Assembly (NCBI GenBank): GCA_024509875.1
Contig: JAMPIV010004941.1
Coordinates: 1-64,000 of the forward strand
DNA length: 64,000 nucleotides
Direction of reading: 5' to 3'
From: Oreohelix idahoensis
Taxonomy: Eukaryota; Mollusca; Gastropoda; Stylommatophora; Oreohelicidae
Under the pieces are notes generated by a model. The model was not told the DNA's origin. It saw nothing but the letters and a program-made list of their open reading frames with translations, and did no database searches. Shown in pieces: positions 22,500-33,551 of the stretch (position 1 is its first letter; each line of letters starts with the position of its first letter). The position numbers and the translations under genes are program-made.

Positions 22500-23880
22500 T
22501 TCTGATCTGAGAATGTTTGGGCCTTGATTGAACTGGTGAAACTCTGTTGTCCTCGAATAGTTCTTTTACGTATTCTGCCCATCTGTTTGATATGTCTTTC
22601 TCATCAAGTAATATTACACCATTTTTGCTCTTGATACAGTTTCCTCCTTGAGCTAACCGCGACCTATTTGATAATTAAACTAAATTTCTTCATGCTTATT
22701 AACTGACATGTCTTTGCTTCCAAGTCTTCTATCTACAATAAATTTTGTTTACCTATTTCCACCATTTTTTGCTTCTTCTACACATAGTCACGTATGTCAT
22801 TGTCTATTGTTTTATATCCATGGAGATATTGTTTGAAAGAAAACTTTCAGCCATTAAGTTCAAGATATCACAGGTCCTCCAGCATTTGATTTTTTTTAGA
22901 CCCTTTTTAGGTAAATTTGCATTTCTGATTTTTTATAGCTTGTTTTTTAAGCATTCCCATTTTGAAGAGTTAGCCACTCTTTTTCTTCCGGGTTTTCTCT
23001 TTCTTCACTGCATAAATCGATGCTTTCTGTCAGTAACTGTTGATATTTATTTTTGAAATCGATTAAATATTTCTGTTTTATATCTGGTTGTTTCAGCGCT
23101 GATATTTCTATCTGGGGTTCCTCCTGTCTTCTGTTTCCTGCTCTTTTCAGCTTTATATTTACTTTGATGACGACTGGATTGTGATCTGAATTTATGTCAG
23201 CGCCAGGATTTGTCTTTGCAACCAGACACTGTTCTAAAATCTATGTTTTATCAAATGATATAGTCCCGACTAAGATTTGGTGTTACATCTCTGGGCTTTT
23301 CCATGTGTATAATTTCTTGGGTGGTGAAAAAAAGTTGTTACAAAGAGCCAGAGATTTTCTTCACAGACCCTGGATCCGTCTGTCAACCTCTATCAATCTT
23401 TTCTTGTCCTAATCCATACTGGCCAGGACTATTTTCTTGAATTTTCCTTTTCGCTACTTTTTGCATTCCATAACCCATTACTACAACACACTGTAGATTT
23501 GAACTGGTTTAAGTGTTTGTTGAAGTTTCATAGCTTCTTCTTTTTTCGTCCTCGCTGTGATCTTTAGTTGGTGCAAAGTTTGTAAGATTGATATGTCGAA
23601 TGGCTTTGCTCTCATCCTTTAGTAACATCATTCTGTTCATTGTGTGTCCAGTATCCACATACGTATTTTTCTAACTCCTTCTTTATCAACATTACTACCC
23701 CTCTTTCATGTTTTTTCCTCCTGGTGTATAAGGTGTACTTCACATGGTCTCTTGTTATGTAGCCTGTATCCGCTTTGTCTTGCCTTGCAACTCCCAGTAT
23801 ACGTGTTTCATGTCTGTTGCCTCTAATATAGATTGTCAAGTCTTTCTTCTCGGTTTAGAGTTCAACATTCCATGTTCACT
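22500..23880 (-). pseudogene. Decayed LINE: endonuclease domain and start of RT
   Basis: Read on the minus strand, the order is that of a non-LTR retrotransposon: an N-terminal LNREERLDNL near 23860, KKHERGVVMLIKKELEKYVC (about 23660-23730), the endonuclease signature NSDHNPVVIKV near 23165-23200, and a pre-RT linker NRWAEYVKELFED near 22545-22585. Such proteins nick DNA and prime reverse transcription at the nick. Many stops and frame changes are present and the RT core is missing. The longest intact frame, 23612-23839, is only 75 codons. Clade uncertain. Confidence 0.75.
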
Positions 23881-24479
23881 ATTTTTAGTGCAAATGTCTT
23901 ACTTGGTGGCTTTTAGCAGTTCTTTTGGTGATGCTCCCTTTCGGCCAGAGATTAATTCAAAGACTCGTCATTAGGTTATTGTTAATAGAACAGTTTGAGG
24001 AGTTGCCTTTCCTGTTACTTTGTAGCAGTAGAATCTTACAGGGGACAGAGAGTTGCGTCTCTTGCATATCGGTTTCTTATCTTGTTTGTTGTGATCCCAT
24101 TAAGTTCTGTTGGCTGCTGAAGTACGTGGTAAGGCCCCCAATTTTCCACGGTGTCATCTGGCATTTCTAGCCATTGTCTTTTTTTATGTACCTACTGCCT
24201 ATATCCTCCAAGAAAAACTTTAATTTACCAATTTTCACATCATTTTTCACTTCTTTTTCGCTTTTTATAGGCCTTTAATTATTCACGCCAAACACTCTAG
24301 TCTAATCTGTTCAAATTATCTCTTGTTTGGTTAATTTGAAGATATTATACTGCCCCTTTTGAAGCAGTGAAGAACTGGTATCAGATACACATTTGTGAAT
24401 GTTGTAAATAAGTCTATTTTAAAACTATATACACCGTCAAGAATCTTTCAGTTTTCATAAAATTGCCCAAAAAAGGTGC

Positions 24480-24600
24480 AACAGAATTTTAACTATAATA
24501 GAACAATCAGCCTGATGAGTCATGCAATTAAGATACTGCTCAAAATCATACAGGAAAGAATAAAAAGTAAAGTAGACAGCGAAATCCAAGTGAGAAACAG
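24480..24600 (+). pseudogene. Small LINE RT fragment
   Basis: A short plus-strand frame reads NRTISLMSHAIKILLKII, matching the (N)YRxISLMSHASKI motif of non-LTR reverse transcriptases. It lies close to, and opposite in strand to, the LINE at 22500-23880 and may derive from the same family. Confidence 0.6.
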
Positions 24601-24680
24601 TCCTTGGTTTTACATGGAACATGGAATGTAAGACTCAGGCTAATATTTTGCATCAATTATATAAGTAAAGTTATATAAGG

Positions 24681-24951
24681 AGCCACGATAGCATAGTGGT
24701 TAGTGCTCTGGCTTCCTAGCTCAGTGGCCTATGGTTCAATCCCCAGATGAGGTGGGATTTTTTTAGGCCGCAAACGGCTCCTGGGTCGACCCAGCCCCAA
24801 CTGGGTACCAGAGCAACTCTGGGAAGGTTAAGGCGGCCAGCGTGATACTGACCACATCACCCCTAGTGTGCCGATGGTCAAGAAAATATGGGTCTAACAC
24901 CATATTCCCAATATGCCTCAATGGGCGTGTAACGGGATCCTTTACCTTTAT
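24681..24951 (+). mobile_element. tRNA-derived SINE
   Basis: The 5' part is tRNA-like, with an RNA polymerase III box A (TAGCATAGTGG, 24689-24699) and box B (GGTTCAATCCC, 24733-24743) at tRNA spacing. The body includes CGACCCAGCCCCAACTGGG and a stretch resembling central blocks of molluscan SINEs from memory. It ends in CCTTTACCTTTATC. I see no clear target-site duplication. Its 5' head is the apparent source of the 76-bp satellite at 53958-60207. Confidence 0.85.
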
Positions 24952-24954
24952 CCG

Positions 24955-25035
24955 TGTAGCACATTAATATAAGTGAAATTCATCCTTGTAGCACATTAAT
25001 GCAAGTGAGGCTCATCCTCACAGCACATTATTGCT
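24955..25035. repeat. 33-bp direct repeat, about 2.5 copies
   Basis: Units begin GTAGCACATTAAT and end in CATCCT; the third is partial. It directly follows the SINE. Confidence 0.8.
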
Positions 25036-26189
25036 ATTGCCACACTTGAAGCCTACAGTGTCACAGAAACTAGTGAAGCAAGTACAGTATAAGCAAAGTC
25101 ATGCAGACACTAATATTGTAGGTAAAACAAAAAGTAATTAACTAATTTGTTCAAAAACAGACCCTTTTCTTCATTTGTTTAACTCTTTCATTCCAGAGGT
25201 ATTTTGCACGCTGTGCCAGACTTTTTTTTTGTGGGCAGAAGTTTATAGTGAAGTGTTCATCTTTCAGTTTAAATTTTTTTGTGAATTTTCTTTTGAACAT
25301 GTACTTATTATATACCAAACTGTAGGGAAATTGATAGAGAATTGTAATATATAATGTTTTTGGTAGTATTAACACAAGTATGTTCGGTATACTTAAAACA
25401 TTTTGCATGTAAAATTGAAAAACGCTAAAAAGTTGACTGTAAAATACGATCTTACCAAAGACAAATTACTGTCGTAAACAATAAAACTTTCTTTTTAGTC
25501 TTCAAACGTCAAGTTAATCCATATACAAAGTAAAAAAAAACATGCTTATGGCCACAATTAGTACATTTAGTGTTATTCGCACCAGTTTTTCCGTGGTCCT
25601 TTGTAAGAAAAATATAAATTATGCAATCGTGCATTACGTAATTTTCAAACAAGTTAAGAAGAATAACGTCATATAAAAACTTTTTTACTCTTTTTTAATG
25701 TTTTAATTGTATCCCTAGCTTCATCTTCTACCAAGAACTAGTGATTAGATGTTACGGTAGGTCTAGTTTTGTTGGTTTTTGATCGGCCAGAATATGACTA
25801 CGCCCACTCATCAACTAAATCTAGTGTGTCTAGCTTTTCTGCACAGATTCTGTATTTTGACAACAAACTGTGACTACCAAACAATCATCATCAATGTCAG
25901 CAATGTTTCAAAGTAGTTTGACACAATTATTTGCTTAGGAGACTTAGAAAATGTAAATATAAAGCGTGACATATTTCTCTAGCAATAACAACGAAAAACG
26001 CAAATACGCTAATCTTCACAAAAATTGTGACAATAACATCCAAACACTCACATGTGCTGATTAACTACAGTCAAATTAGTTGTTTAAATAGTAGCGGAAG
26101 TCATTCTACGAGTTTTAATATATAAACTGCATTAAATGGACGATTTTTAGGGTTTATGCGTGATAAACTAAAAACCACGCTCTGAGCGC
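25036..26189. other. AT-rich stretch, one unrecognised 85-codon frame
   Basis: The minus frame 25151-25408 is Lys- and Phe-rich and resembles nothing I recognise; it may be chance. The right LTR of the next element continues well beyond the part shared with the left LTR, but no match to that continuation is visible here. Confidence 0.4.
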
Positions 26190-27026
26190 TTGTACGAGCA
26201 ACAATCATCCACAATGCACATGTTTAGATCATATTAAAAAATACAATACATTATATCAATGAATATTATACAGGCATATTTTGTGAATTCTGTATGAACC
26301 TGAAATAACAAATATTATACACGGTAGTTATCGTAATTTCGTTTACCCTCAGACTTCAGATACTGGACTGAACAATGTTTCTGGCGATCAGCTCACAATT
26401 CATGGGTAGTGGCGAAACTCTGCCTCCAGTCTGTCTCAAACCTCTTTCGTTGTGTATCTCTCCAGTTTTTACCGATACGTTTATATACGCTTAGCGCGGA
26501 CGTATAGGAGGGTACTGACGTCACAGCTAGAACTAGGCGAAAAAAAATCTTTTCCGAACATCGATTTCAGCCAATCTGTGCGTCGACTGAAATTTTGCCT
26601 TTCTCATTCTCGGCATATATAATATCCATATTGTTCCATCTTATCTTGTTTTATACAGCTGATAAAACTCTATCTTCCTATCCATGTAAATTCCCAAACT
26701 GTTATTTGTTGATTTTAATATTTAAAACAGAAGTGGGTTACACGCTTTTAGCGTAACTGTGGGCAGCCGAAATACGCATAAATCTCCGTAAATGAGAACT
26801 TCCTACCGTTCCTTCTTATATGCAGTTATACACAATCCTTCCCTGTACTGAAATGTAAAATCCTTTTCATACTGATTCCCTTCTGCTTTTATTTATCCTT
26901 GGCGATTTCCTGTCTGATACACATTTCGCTGATACGCCGCCATTTTGAAAGTGGTCAATCGATCGTTGACGGGTTTATAAATCTAACTGAACACGTTTGC
27001 AATGACTTGAAACCAATTTTGCGACA
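26190..27026 (-). repeat. Truncated 3' LTR of family-2 element
   Basis: Direct repeat of 31010-31846 with about seven mismatches in 837 bp. It starts TGTCGC on the minus strand next to a purine-rich tract. The part corresponding to 29696-31009 is missing, so this LTR was cut by a later deletion or rearrangement. Confidence 0.93.
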
Positions 27027-27043
27027 TAGCTCCCCCATATTTT
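27027..27043 (-). promoter_or_regulatory. Polypurine tract of family-2 element
   Basis: The minus strand carries ATATGGGGGAGCTA directly before the LTR start TGTCGC. Confidence 0.7.
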
Positions 27044-27106
27044 AAGCTGGATGATATCTAGCTTAACTATTGGGTACAAGACAATTGCAAATCGACCATT
27101 CCGAGG

Positions 27107-28342
27107 TTAGTTTTCCTTCCTTCTATCCTCCTCAAGCTCTGTGGGATGGTGACTTAGAAAATCTGCGCCCACATTCTGTTTTCCAAGAATATATTCATCC
27201 TTTACTATCTCTCTCCTTCCTGTTCGGCTTTTCATCCAGGCTCTTACTGCTGGTGAAACGGTGTCGGTAGGTTTCAGATGAAGTTTACCGCCCTCTTTTC
27301 GTTGATAGTTGGATGTGGTTTTCCCTCGCAAATCCGTAGGTGTTTGATTTTCGCTACGTGATTTGTTCCTTTTTTCCAGTGCATGGGGTTCAGACTGCAA
27401 TTGAACCTGTGTGGGATGTTTCCTTTCCCCTCCCGTGCAAATCTCGGGAGTACCCCTGATTGCTGGTTTGCTTGTGGATTTTTGATGAAGACTCTTCCGT
27501 CGACTTTCTGAATCTACATAGGTGCACTCTGGACAGGAATTTACATACTGATTTATGTCTTCCGTAAAACCTGGCCAGTAGAACTGGGTGGCTATTCTTT
27601 GTTTTGTGGCACCATTACCCAGGTGTTCACTCAAAGTTGATATGTGTCCCCAGCCTATAACCTTATTCCTATAGGTGGATGGTACAACAATTTGACCATG
27701 ACTTTTCGTCCCTCTGCCAGCTTTCCTGTACAAGAGTCCATGTTCCATATAGAAATGTCTTTTCCTTGGAGCTTTATGTGTTTTTGATAATTTGCCAAAA
27801 CAAGGCTTCAACGTGCTGTCTGCTTCTTGAGCCCGTTTCATTTCAGTCGAATGAAATGTTACATTGGTGTCCCTCTCTATGTTCCTGGAGTCAGACCTGG
27901 TCTGGATTTCTGCCATAACCATAGGTTTTACAGGGTCTCCCAAGAAAACATATTTACGCCCCAACATTAGGAGGTAAAAGGGATCATCTAACACTGCTGC
28001 ATTTATCTCCCCTTCCACATAGCGACAACTGTTATGAATCTTTGCTATGGGTAAAGTAAGGGGTGATGTTCCTTTTAGTGGCCCTTGAATGTCTACTGTT
28101 TCTGTGGTGATTTGTTCAGGGCACACCAGAGATGCACACACGACTGCGTCATAGGACAAACCTGTGTCATACATTCCTGTGACTTGTTTGCCATTCACAG
28201 TCACTATCTCCTGGGTAGGTGGGTGATGGAGGCTATTCTGACTCACAGTCAGTTCCTTCCTACCAGAAGTCCTCACCTGTAGACATGCAGCTTGATGAAG
28301 GGGTTTTTTCCTCCTACATTCATCAGTGTTGTGGTTGCTCAT
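27107..28342 (-). CDS. pol: Protease, integrase zinc finger and RNase H tail in one frame
   Basis: A 411-codon frame. A CCHC knuckle (WCKFCKMSNHNTDEC, C-x2-C-x4-H-x4-C) overlaps its start, so the listed ATG is probably not the natural boundary. D59-T60-G61 is the retropepsin site. Around residues 220-262 lies the integrase zinc-binding part, ending CPEC. The catalytic core and all RT are missing. After a linker unlike normal pol it closes with LGKQNVGADFLSHHP, the end of RNase H. This looks like an internal deletion that kept the frame open. It could still process Gag but could not copy or integrate DNA. Its ATG overlaps the gag stop (ATGA). Confidence 0.85.
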   Translation of the reverse strand: MSNHNTDECRRKKPLHQAACLQVRTSGRKELTVSQNSLHHPPTQEIVTVNGKQVTGMYDTGLSYDAVVCASLVCPEQITTETVDIQGPLKGTSPLTLPIAKIHNSCRYVEGEINAAVLDDPFYLLMLGRKYVFLGDPVKPMVMAEIQTRSDSRNIERDTNVTFHSTEMKRAQEADSTLKPCFGKLSKTHKAPRKRHFYMEHGLLYRKAGRGTKSHGQIVVPSTYRNKVIGWGHISTLSEHLGNGATKQRIATQFYWPGFTEDINQYVNSCPECTYVDSESRRKSLHQKSTSKPAIRGTPEICTGGERKHPTQVQLQSEPHALEKRNKSRSENQTPTDLRGKTTSNYQRKEGGKLHLKPTDTVSPAVRAWMKSRTGRREIVKDEYILGKQNVGADFLSHHPTELEEDRRKEN

Positions 28343-29370
28343 CTTACAAAATTTGCACCACTTATCTCCCTGTTTGTGGGTTTATTTTCCTGAGTCTGAG
28401 GGTTCTTGTCCTTATTATCTAATCTTTGTTTGTTTCTGTATGGTTGATCCATCTGGTAAAAATCGGTATTCTGCGGTGGTGGCTTATATCCTTCTACCTG
28501 CTTCCTTTTTGTTCCTACCAATTCAACTTGAGCTGCTTGGTATCTCTCTGCACATTTCAAAATGTCTTCCAGCCTATCTGCTCCTTGTTCCATAAGGAAT
28601 TTCCTCATTTCTTGAGGCATGGAATCTTTCACTTGCTCAATCATAACCATTTCTTTCAGATCCTCGTAGGTTTTCTGATACTTACCTAAACTACTCCATT
28701 TCAACAAATACGTTTCTAGCCTAGCTGAGAACTGGTTATATGTTTCTCCAGGTAGAGGTTTAGAAGTTCTAAATTTCTTCCTATATGCCTCAGAGTTCTT
28801 TTCATACCGGATCAATAAGGCTTGCTTTAGTATTTCATAATTTTCCTGATCTTCTTTGGGGAGTTTCAGAAACACATCATATGCAATACCTCTCAATCCC
28901 TGAGATAACTTTAAACTCCATTTCTCCTTTTCAAGTCCATATGTAGAGGCTAGCCTTTCATACCTATCCAGGTACGACTCGATTGCGTCCTCCTTTTCAA
29001 CAAATGGATCTAGGTGGAAGTTCATGGCCCCATTTGCTGTGTTCTGAAAAGAGCTATTCGCAGAATGAGGTGAGCTATTACCATGGGTGATAGTCCCAGC
29101 CTGAAGTTCAAGATCAAGCTGTCTCATTTTCAGCGCATGGTCTCTTTCTGCTTGTAACCTCCTTTCTTCTCTCTCAGCTTCTAAATTCTTGGCTTCTCTC
29201 TCTGCTTCTAATTCTAATTTCTTGGCTTCTCTCTCTGCTTCTAATTTCTTGGCTTCTCTCTCTGCTTCTAATTTCTTTGTTTCTCTCTCTGCTTCTAATT
29301 GCTTTGCTTCTCTCTCGGTGTACTTTTCACATTCCGTCGTGACATACTGGATCAGAGCGTCACCATCCAT
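28339..29370 (-). CDS. gag: Gag of family-2 element, SCAN-like capsid
   Basis: A 343-codon frame. Residues about 15-90 form a charged helix of EAEREAKKL repeats, probably coiled coil. About 117-285 is capsid: FHLDPFVEKEDAIESYLDRY, WSLKLSQGLRGIAYDVF, YRKKFRTSKPLPGETYNQF and MRKFLMEQGADRLED, as in the array gags but without the dinucleotide tract. The true start is probably the ATG at 29424-29426 (MADLVKFRSA), which a one-base shift near 29385 separates from this frame. The zinc knuckle sits in the next frame. Capsid and protease could still be made if the first in-frame ATG is used. Confidence 0.88.
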   Translation of the reverse strand: MDGDALIQYVTTECEKYTEREAKQLEAERETKKLEAEREAKKLEAEREAKKLELEAEREAKNLEAEREERRLQAERDHALKMRQLDLELQAGTITHGNSSPHSANSSFQNTANGAMNFHLDPFVEKEDAIESYLDRYERLASTYGLEKEKWSLKLSQGLRGIAYDVFLKLPKEDQENYEILKQALLIRYEKNSEAYRKKFRTSKPLPGETYNQFSARLETYLLKWSSLGKYQKTYEDLKEMVMIEQVKDSMPQEMRKFLMEQGADRLEDILKCAERYQAAQVELVGTKRKQVEGYKPPPQNTDFYQMDQPYRNKQRLDNKDKNPQTQENKPTNREISGANFVR

Positions 29371-29676
29371 GCCAAGTTCTTTTACACCTGCAGTGTAGCA
29401 GACCTAAATTTGACCAAGTCAGCCATGATGTATCTGTAGTCTAGTAGGGCAAGTGATCTTACTCAAACTAATTTACTTCAATATAATTAACTTAGTTAAA
29501 ATTAAAGTTAATTAAACTGACTTCACCATATATGAAACAGCTTTCTTTATCTGTACTCAATGATACTCCTAAAAATATAATTATTTCCTACTATGTTACT
29601 CTTTCAAAAAAATTTTATAAAACAAAATTTTCTACGCAGCAGAAATAGAAAGTTGGCTCAGGAATATCAAAGATAT

Positions 29677-29694
29677 ATCCCGGACGAGCCCCCA
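29677..29694 (-). promoter_or_regulatory. Primer-binding site, tRNA-Pro type, family 2
   Basis: The same 18-base tRNA-Pro complement as in the array, here one base from the LTR end (...CTACA). Confidence 0.92.
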
Positions 29695-29695
29695 C

Positions 29696-31846
29696 TGTAG
29701 CGGGTGGTTATTTAAAATTATTTATTATGTAAGAGTATGCCAGTAAAGAGTTCTGACCTTACAAGTAATACCCCAGTCTTAGAAATAGCACTGGTGTATT
29801 GTTATCATAAAAATAGTCAGACTGTGAAAACCCTGGCCCAGTTGGTAAGAAGTAGTACCAGGATTTAAGGTGTCTCCTCCCTGTGACTATCTTATGATTA
29901 CTTATATTCTAGGGGATAAGTAAAATGTACATTCACTGAAACCACAAAGGGAAGAAGTGAATAAATCCTCAGGTACAGTTAAAATAGTTTAATAATTACA
30001 CTAATATTCTATTTCTACTAGTTGGAAAAGAGCATACATATATATATATAAGTATTCACACAATTACTATTATTGTCTGTTTAGACTTCAAGATCTTAAA
30101 TAATAAAGTTACTGAAATCACTGTTATTAGTCCTTTGACTTTAAGGATAACTGTCATCAGTTGACTGAGTTTCTGTATGGTTAATTATTGTTTTCAACTA
30201 TTGGCTGTTTCACATGTATAGGTGGTCAGTGTCAAACAGGACACTTATCTTTCCAACTTGATACTGCTGAAACTGCACTGTCCTTTGCTGATATCAGACT
30301 TGGTAGGCCCAACAGTAGGGATGCCAATGACCAGTTGAAGTTCACTCTTTGGGGTCCTGCACTTTTGTGGGATTGGCTCTGATGAACGACACAGGCTTCT
30401 GATACGGGACGATATAGCATTAATATTAACATTTCAATTAAGTGTAACTGACTAGCACATAAGTCAGACTAGTCAGTCATCAGGTGTCAAAGTTATACAG
30501 TCATAGCAAGTAACATCAATTCAATGATATAGAATTAATATTAACATATCAGTAATAAACATCATCTGGTTTATTCCGCTCCTATACATCCCTTCATATT
30601 CTATAACTTGATCCTTCCAAATCATATCAAGTACGAATTCAAATACTGATGCTATTCTTAGCATCTACACAAAATTAATACATAAATAAAGAGAGTGACC
30701 AAGCGATCAAGTTGCTTTCTTCGGTAGTACAATTACATAGTTTTGGAATTGAAACCTGGCTGTGGAACACTCCATTTTACCAGCTGTAAATGGGTACAAA
30801 GTTGTGCGCTCGAACTAGGGAAGGTAAAGGCAGCGAGGAAGGGGACTAGTCACCTTAACCTCGTAAACTGGGATCTTCCATGATGAAGTTTCTAACACTT
30901 CATTTCCCTATGACAATCTCTGCCATGGGACTGCCTTTATCTTCGTAAGCGATAAAGCAATATGATAAATATATCTTCATTAGGCTTTGGGGCTATTTGT
31001 GATTAATTTTTGTACGAGCAACAATCATCCACAATGCACATGTTTAGATCATATTAAAAAATACAATACATTATATCAATGAATATTATACAGGCATATT
31101 TTGTGAATTCTGTATGAACCTGAAATAACAAATATTATACACGGTAGTTATCGTAATTTCGCTTACCCTCAGACTTCAGATACTGGACTGAACAATGTTT
31201 CTGGCGATCCGCTCACAATTCATGGGTAGTGGCGAAACTCTGCCTCCAGTCTGTCTCAAACCTCTTTCGTTGTGTATCTCTCCAGTTTTTACCGATACGT
31301 TTATATACGCTTAGCGCGGACGTATAGGAGGGTACTGACGTCACAGCTAGAACTAGGCGAAAAAAAATCTTTTCCGAACATCGATTTCAGCCAATCTGTG
31401 CGTCGACTGAAATTTTGCCTTTCTCATTCTCGGCATATATAATATCCATATTGTTCCATCTTATCTTGTTTTATACAGCTGATAAAACTCTATCTTCCTA
31501 TCCATGTAAATTCACAAACTGTTATTTGTTGATTTTAATATTTAGAACAGAAGTGGGTTACACGCTTTTAGCGTAACTGTGGGCAGCCGAAATACGCATA
31601 TATCTCCGTAAATGAGAACTTCCTACCGTTCGTTCTTATATGCAGTTATACACAATCCTTCCCTGTACTGAAATGTAAAATCCTTTTCATACTGATTCCC
31701 TTCTGCTTTTATTTATCCTTGGCGATTTCCTGTCTGATACACATTTCGCTGATACGCCGCCATTTTGAAAGTGGTCAATCGATCGTTGACGGGTTTATAA
31801 ATCTAACTGAACACGTTTGCAATGACTTGAAACCATTTTTGCGACA
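29696..31846 (-). repeat. 5' LTR of family-2 element
   Basis: About 2.15 kb, starting TGTCGC at 31846 and ending CTACA at 29696 on the minus strand. The length is similar to LTR D of the array (2.1 kb). Only 31010-31846 is matched by the left LTR. No coding frame of note; small frames at 30188-30432 appear to be chance. Confidence 0.85.
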
Positions 31847-32193
31847 GTAAATGGGAAAATCCTGGAACAAGTCATGAGCTACGTATATCTTGGTCATATA
31901 ATAACAGAAGATGGCAGATGTGAAACAGAAATACAAGGAAGAGAATAGGAATGGCCAAAGCTACATTCAACAACAGGAAACATATACTGACATCCAAACA
32001 GTTATCTCACAAATTAAAACTGAGAATCATGAAGTGTTATATATACTCTGCATTTCTGTATGGTGCAGAAACATGGACGATGAATAAGCATTTGGAAGAA
32101 TGAATTGAGGCTCTTGAAATGTGGATATATAGAAGAATGGGGCGTATCTCATGGAAAGAGATGAAAACAAATAAGGAGGTTGTAGAGTATCTG
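31847..32193 (+). pseudogene. LINE RT C-terminal part, first segment
   Basis: The plus strand encodes VNGKILEQVMSYVYLGHIIT, then KATFNNRKHILTSKQLSHKL, then AFLYGAETWTMNK and YRRMGRISWKEM, all typical of the thumb and C-terminus of non-LTR reverse transcriptases. There is a frame change near 31935 and a stop near 32101. The left edge coincides with the LTR end at 31846, so the element and the LINE are joined directly. Confidence 0.8.
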
Positions 32194-33257
32194 TGTTGTA
32201 GATGTCTTGGCCACTACTGAATGTCTGGATGCGGATGTTATGTTTTGGGTCATGCACTGATCATTACTGAAGAAAGTCTTCTTCAGTTACCTCTGCATCA
32301 TCGAATGAACCTGTCATGTAGACCTTGAGTGGGAGTGTCAAGTAACGCGAATGGTGTAGTATAACAAGATCTCGATACCACTGCCCGATAGTAGGATACA
32401 TAATCTGTTCTCTTGACAGTGATCAAAAATATGATGACAGAAATATAACATGGCCGCCTTCCTGAGTTGTCGCTCACTCACTCGTAGGAAGGTAGATATA
32501 AGCCAAAGTTAATTTAGAATGTGCATATAAATAATTTCATAAAGTTTTCCATACAGCTCTACAGTAATCAGGTTACCTCATGTAGACATAACTGCTGTAG
32601 GAAAGCCTGTCATCTTCGTCGATACAAAACACGACCCTAGCGATACGAAGCACAATGTTCCATCTAGGTCTAATCGACTCGAGATCATCAAAAATAGGGT
32701 CTGGCATAACTGGAGTCCGAATCACACATATGAGGATGATCTCTGACAAATATACTCTTGCAGAGACATAAACTTCTCCTGGAAAAACATCTATGAATCA
32801 CTGTTAAACCTTAAACAGTGCCAGCCCTGGAAAAAGCACTCAGCCATCTTGGCGACATTATCAGAACTCTCCACAACCCAGAAGGACTACGAAAACCTGC
32901 GCTAGATTCCGGCAGAAAGAATATAGTCCGACCTGGGCATATAAAGGTATACAATATACGACTGAATCTTCTTTCACTAGACAAGTAGTACACATGAATT
33001 CAGGCCATAAACATAACAAGCAAAATTAATCTATTTTCTGGCCCGAACAAATAAGAACGGACATGAATTCAATATCCATGCGCCGAATCAATATCAAGAA
33101 AGATCACTCATGTAATCAAAAGTGTAAATCAATCATGAATTATCTAGCTTTACCAGAGGAAGCATTTTCATACACAAATGAATGCAAATATATATTTTCC
33201 ATATTAAATAGCCATATCGTATTTTTGTAATATGTGCGTCAAAATATGCACGCAACA
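32194..33257. mobile_element. 1.06-kb non-coding insert splitting a LINE, possibly a solo LTR
   Basis: The LINE reading stops at ...NKEVVEYL and resumes after this block at ...TEVLENLGM. The block begins TGTTGTAG and ends CGCAACA, so its ends are TGTTG...CAACA as in an LTR. It is flanked by 18-base stretches identical at 13 positions, which could be a decayed target duplication or merely the repeated codons. No coding sequence is recognised. A solo LTR of an unknown family is possible. Confidence 0.45.
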
Positions 33258-33551
33258 GAGGTCCTAGAAAATCTAGGTATGAAAAGAGAACTAATGAGGG
33301 AGGTCAAAGTTCGGTAGCTAAAATACTTTGGCCACATAAAAAGGCATAACACCTTTCAGAAGACCATAACAGAAGGGAGAGTTGAAGTCAAACGTGCAAG
33401 GGAAAGACAGCGCTATAAGTGGGAAGATAACATCAAAAGATGGACAGGAAAGAGTCTATCAGAGTGCACCACCAAGACAAGAGACAGAAGACGTTGGAGA
33501 TCCATTACAGCCAACCTTCGTTGTGGAGATGGCACCTGATGATGATGATGT
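33258..33551 (+). pseudogene. LINE RT C-terminal part, second segment
   Basis: Continues the segment at 31847: ENLGMKRELMREVKV, LKYFGHIKRHNTFQKTI, YKWEDNIKRWTGKS and RDRRRWRSITANLRCGDGT, followed at the 3' end by a GAT/ATG simple tail. One stop interrupts it (VR-stop-LKYFGH). Confidence 0.8.

Larger units (their letters stand above)
26190..31846 (-). mobile_element. Pol-deleted Gmr1-like element, family 2
   Basis: An LTR retrotransposon on the minus strand: right (5') LTR 29696-31846, tRNA-Pro PBS 29677-29694, gag, then one frame holding protease, the integrase zinc finger and an RNase H tail, a polypurine tract, and a truncated left (3') LTR 26190-27026. RT, most of RNase H and the integrase core are absent. 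The 837 bp shared by the two LTRs align without gaps at a constant offset of 4820 and I count about seven differences. It is a separate family from the array at 585-21831, with related gag and the same PBS. Confidence 0.9.

Noticed and set aside
24681..24755. Functional tRNA gene
   Set aside because: Boxes A and B are present, but the flanking sequence continues into a SINE body and the cloverleaf arms are not convincingly complementary.
30188..30432. Overlapping plus and minus frames of about 65 codons
   Set aside because: They lie in the 5' LTR of the family-2 element, in a region with no protein signature.
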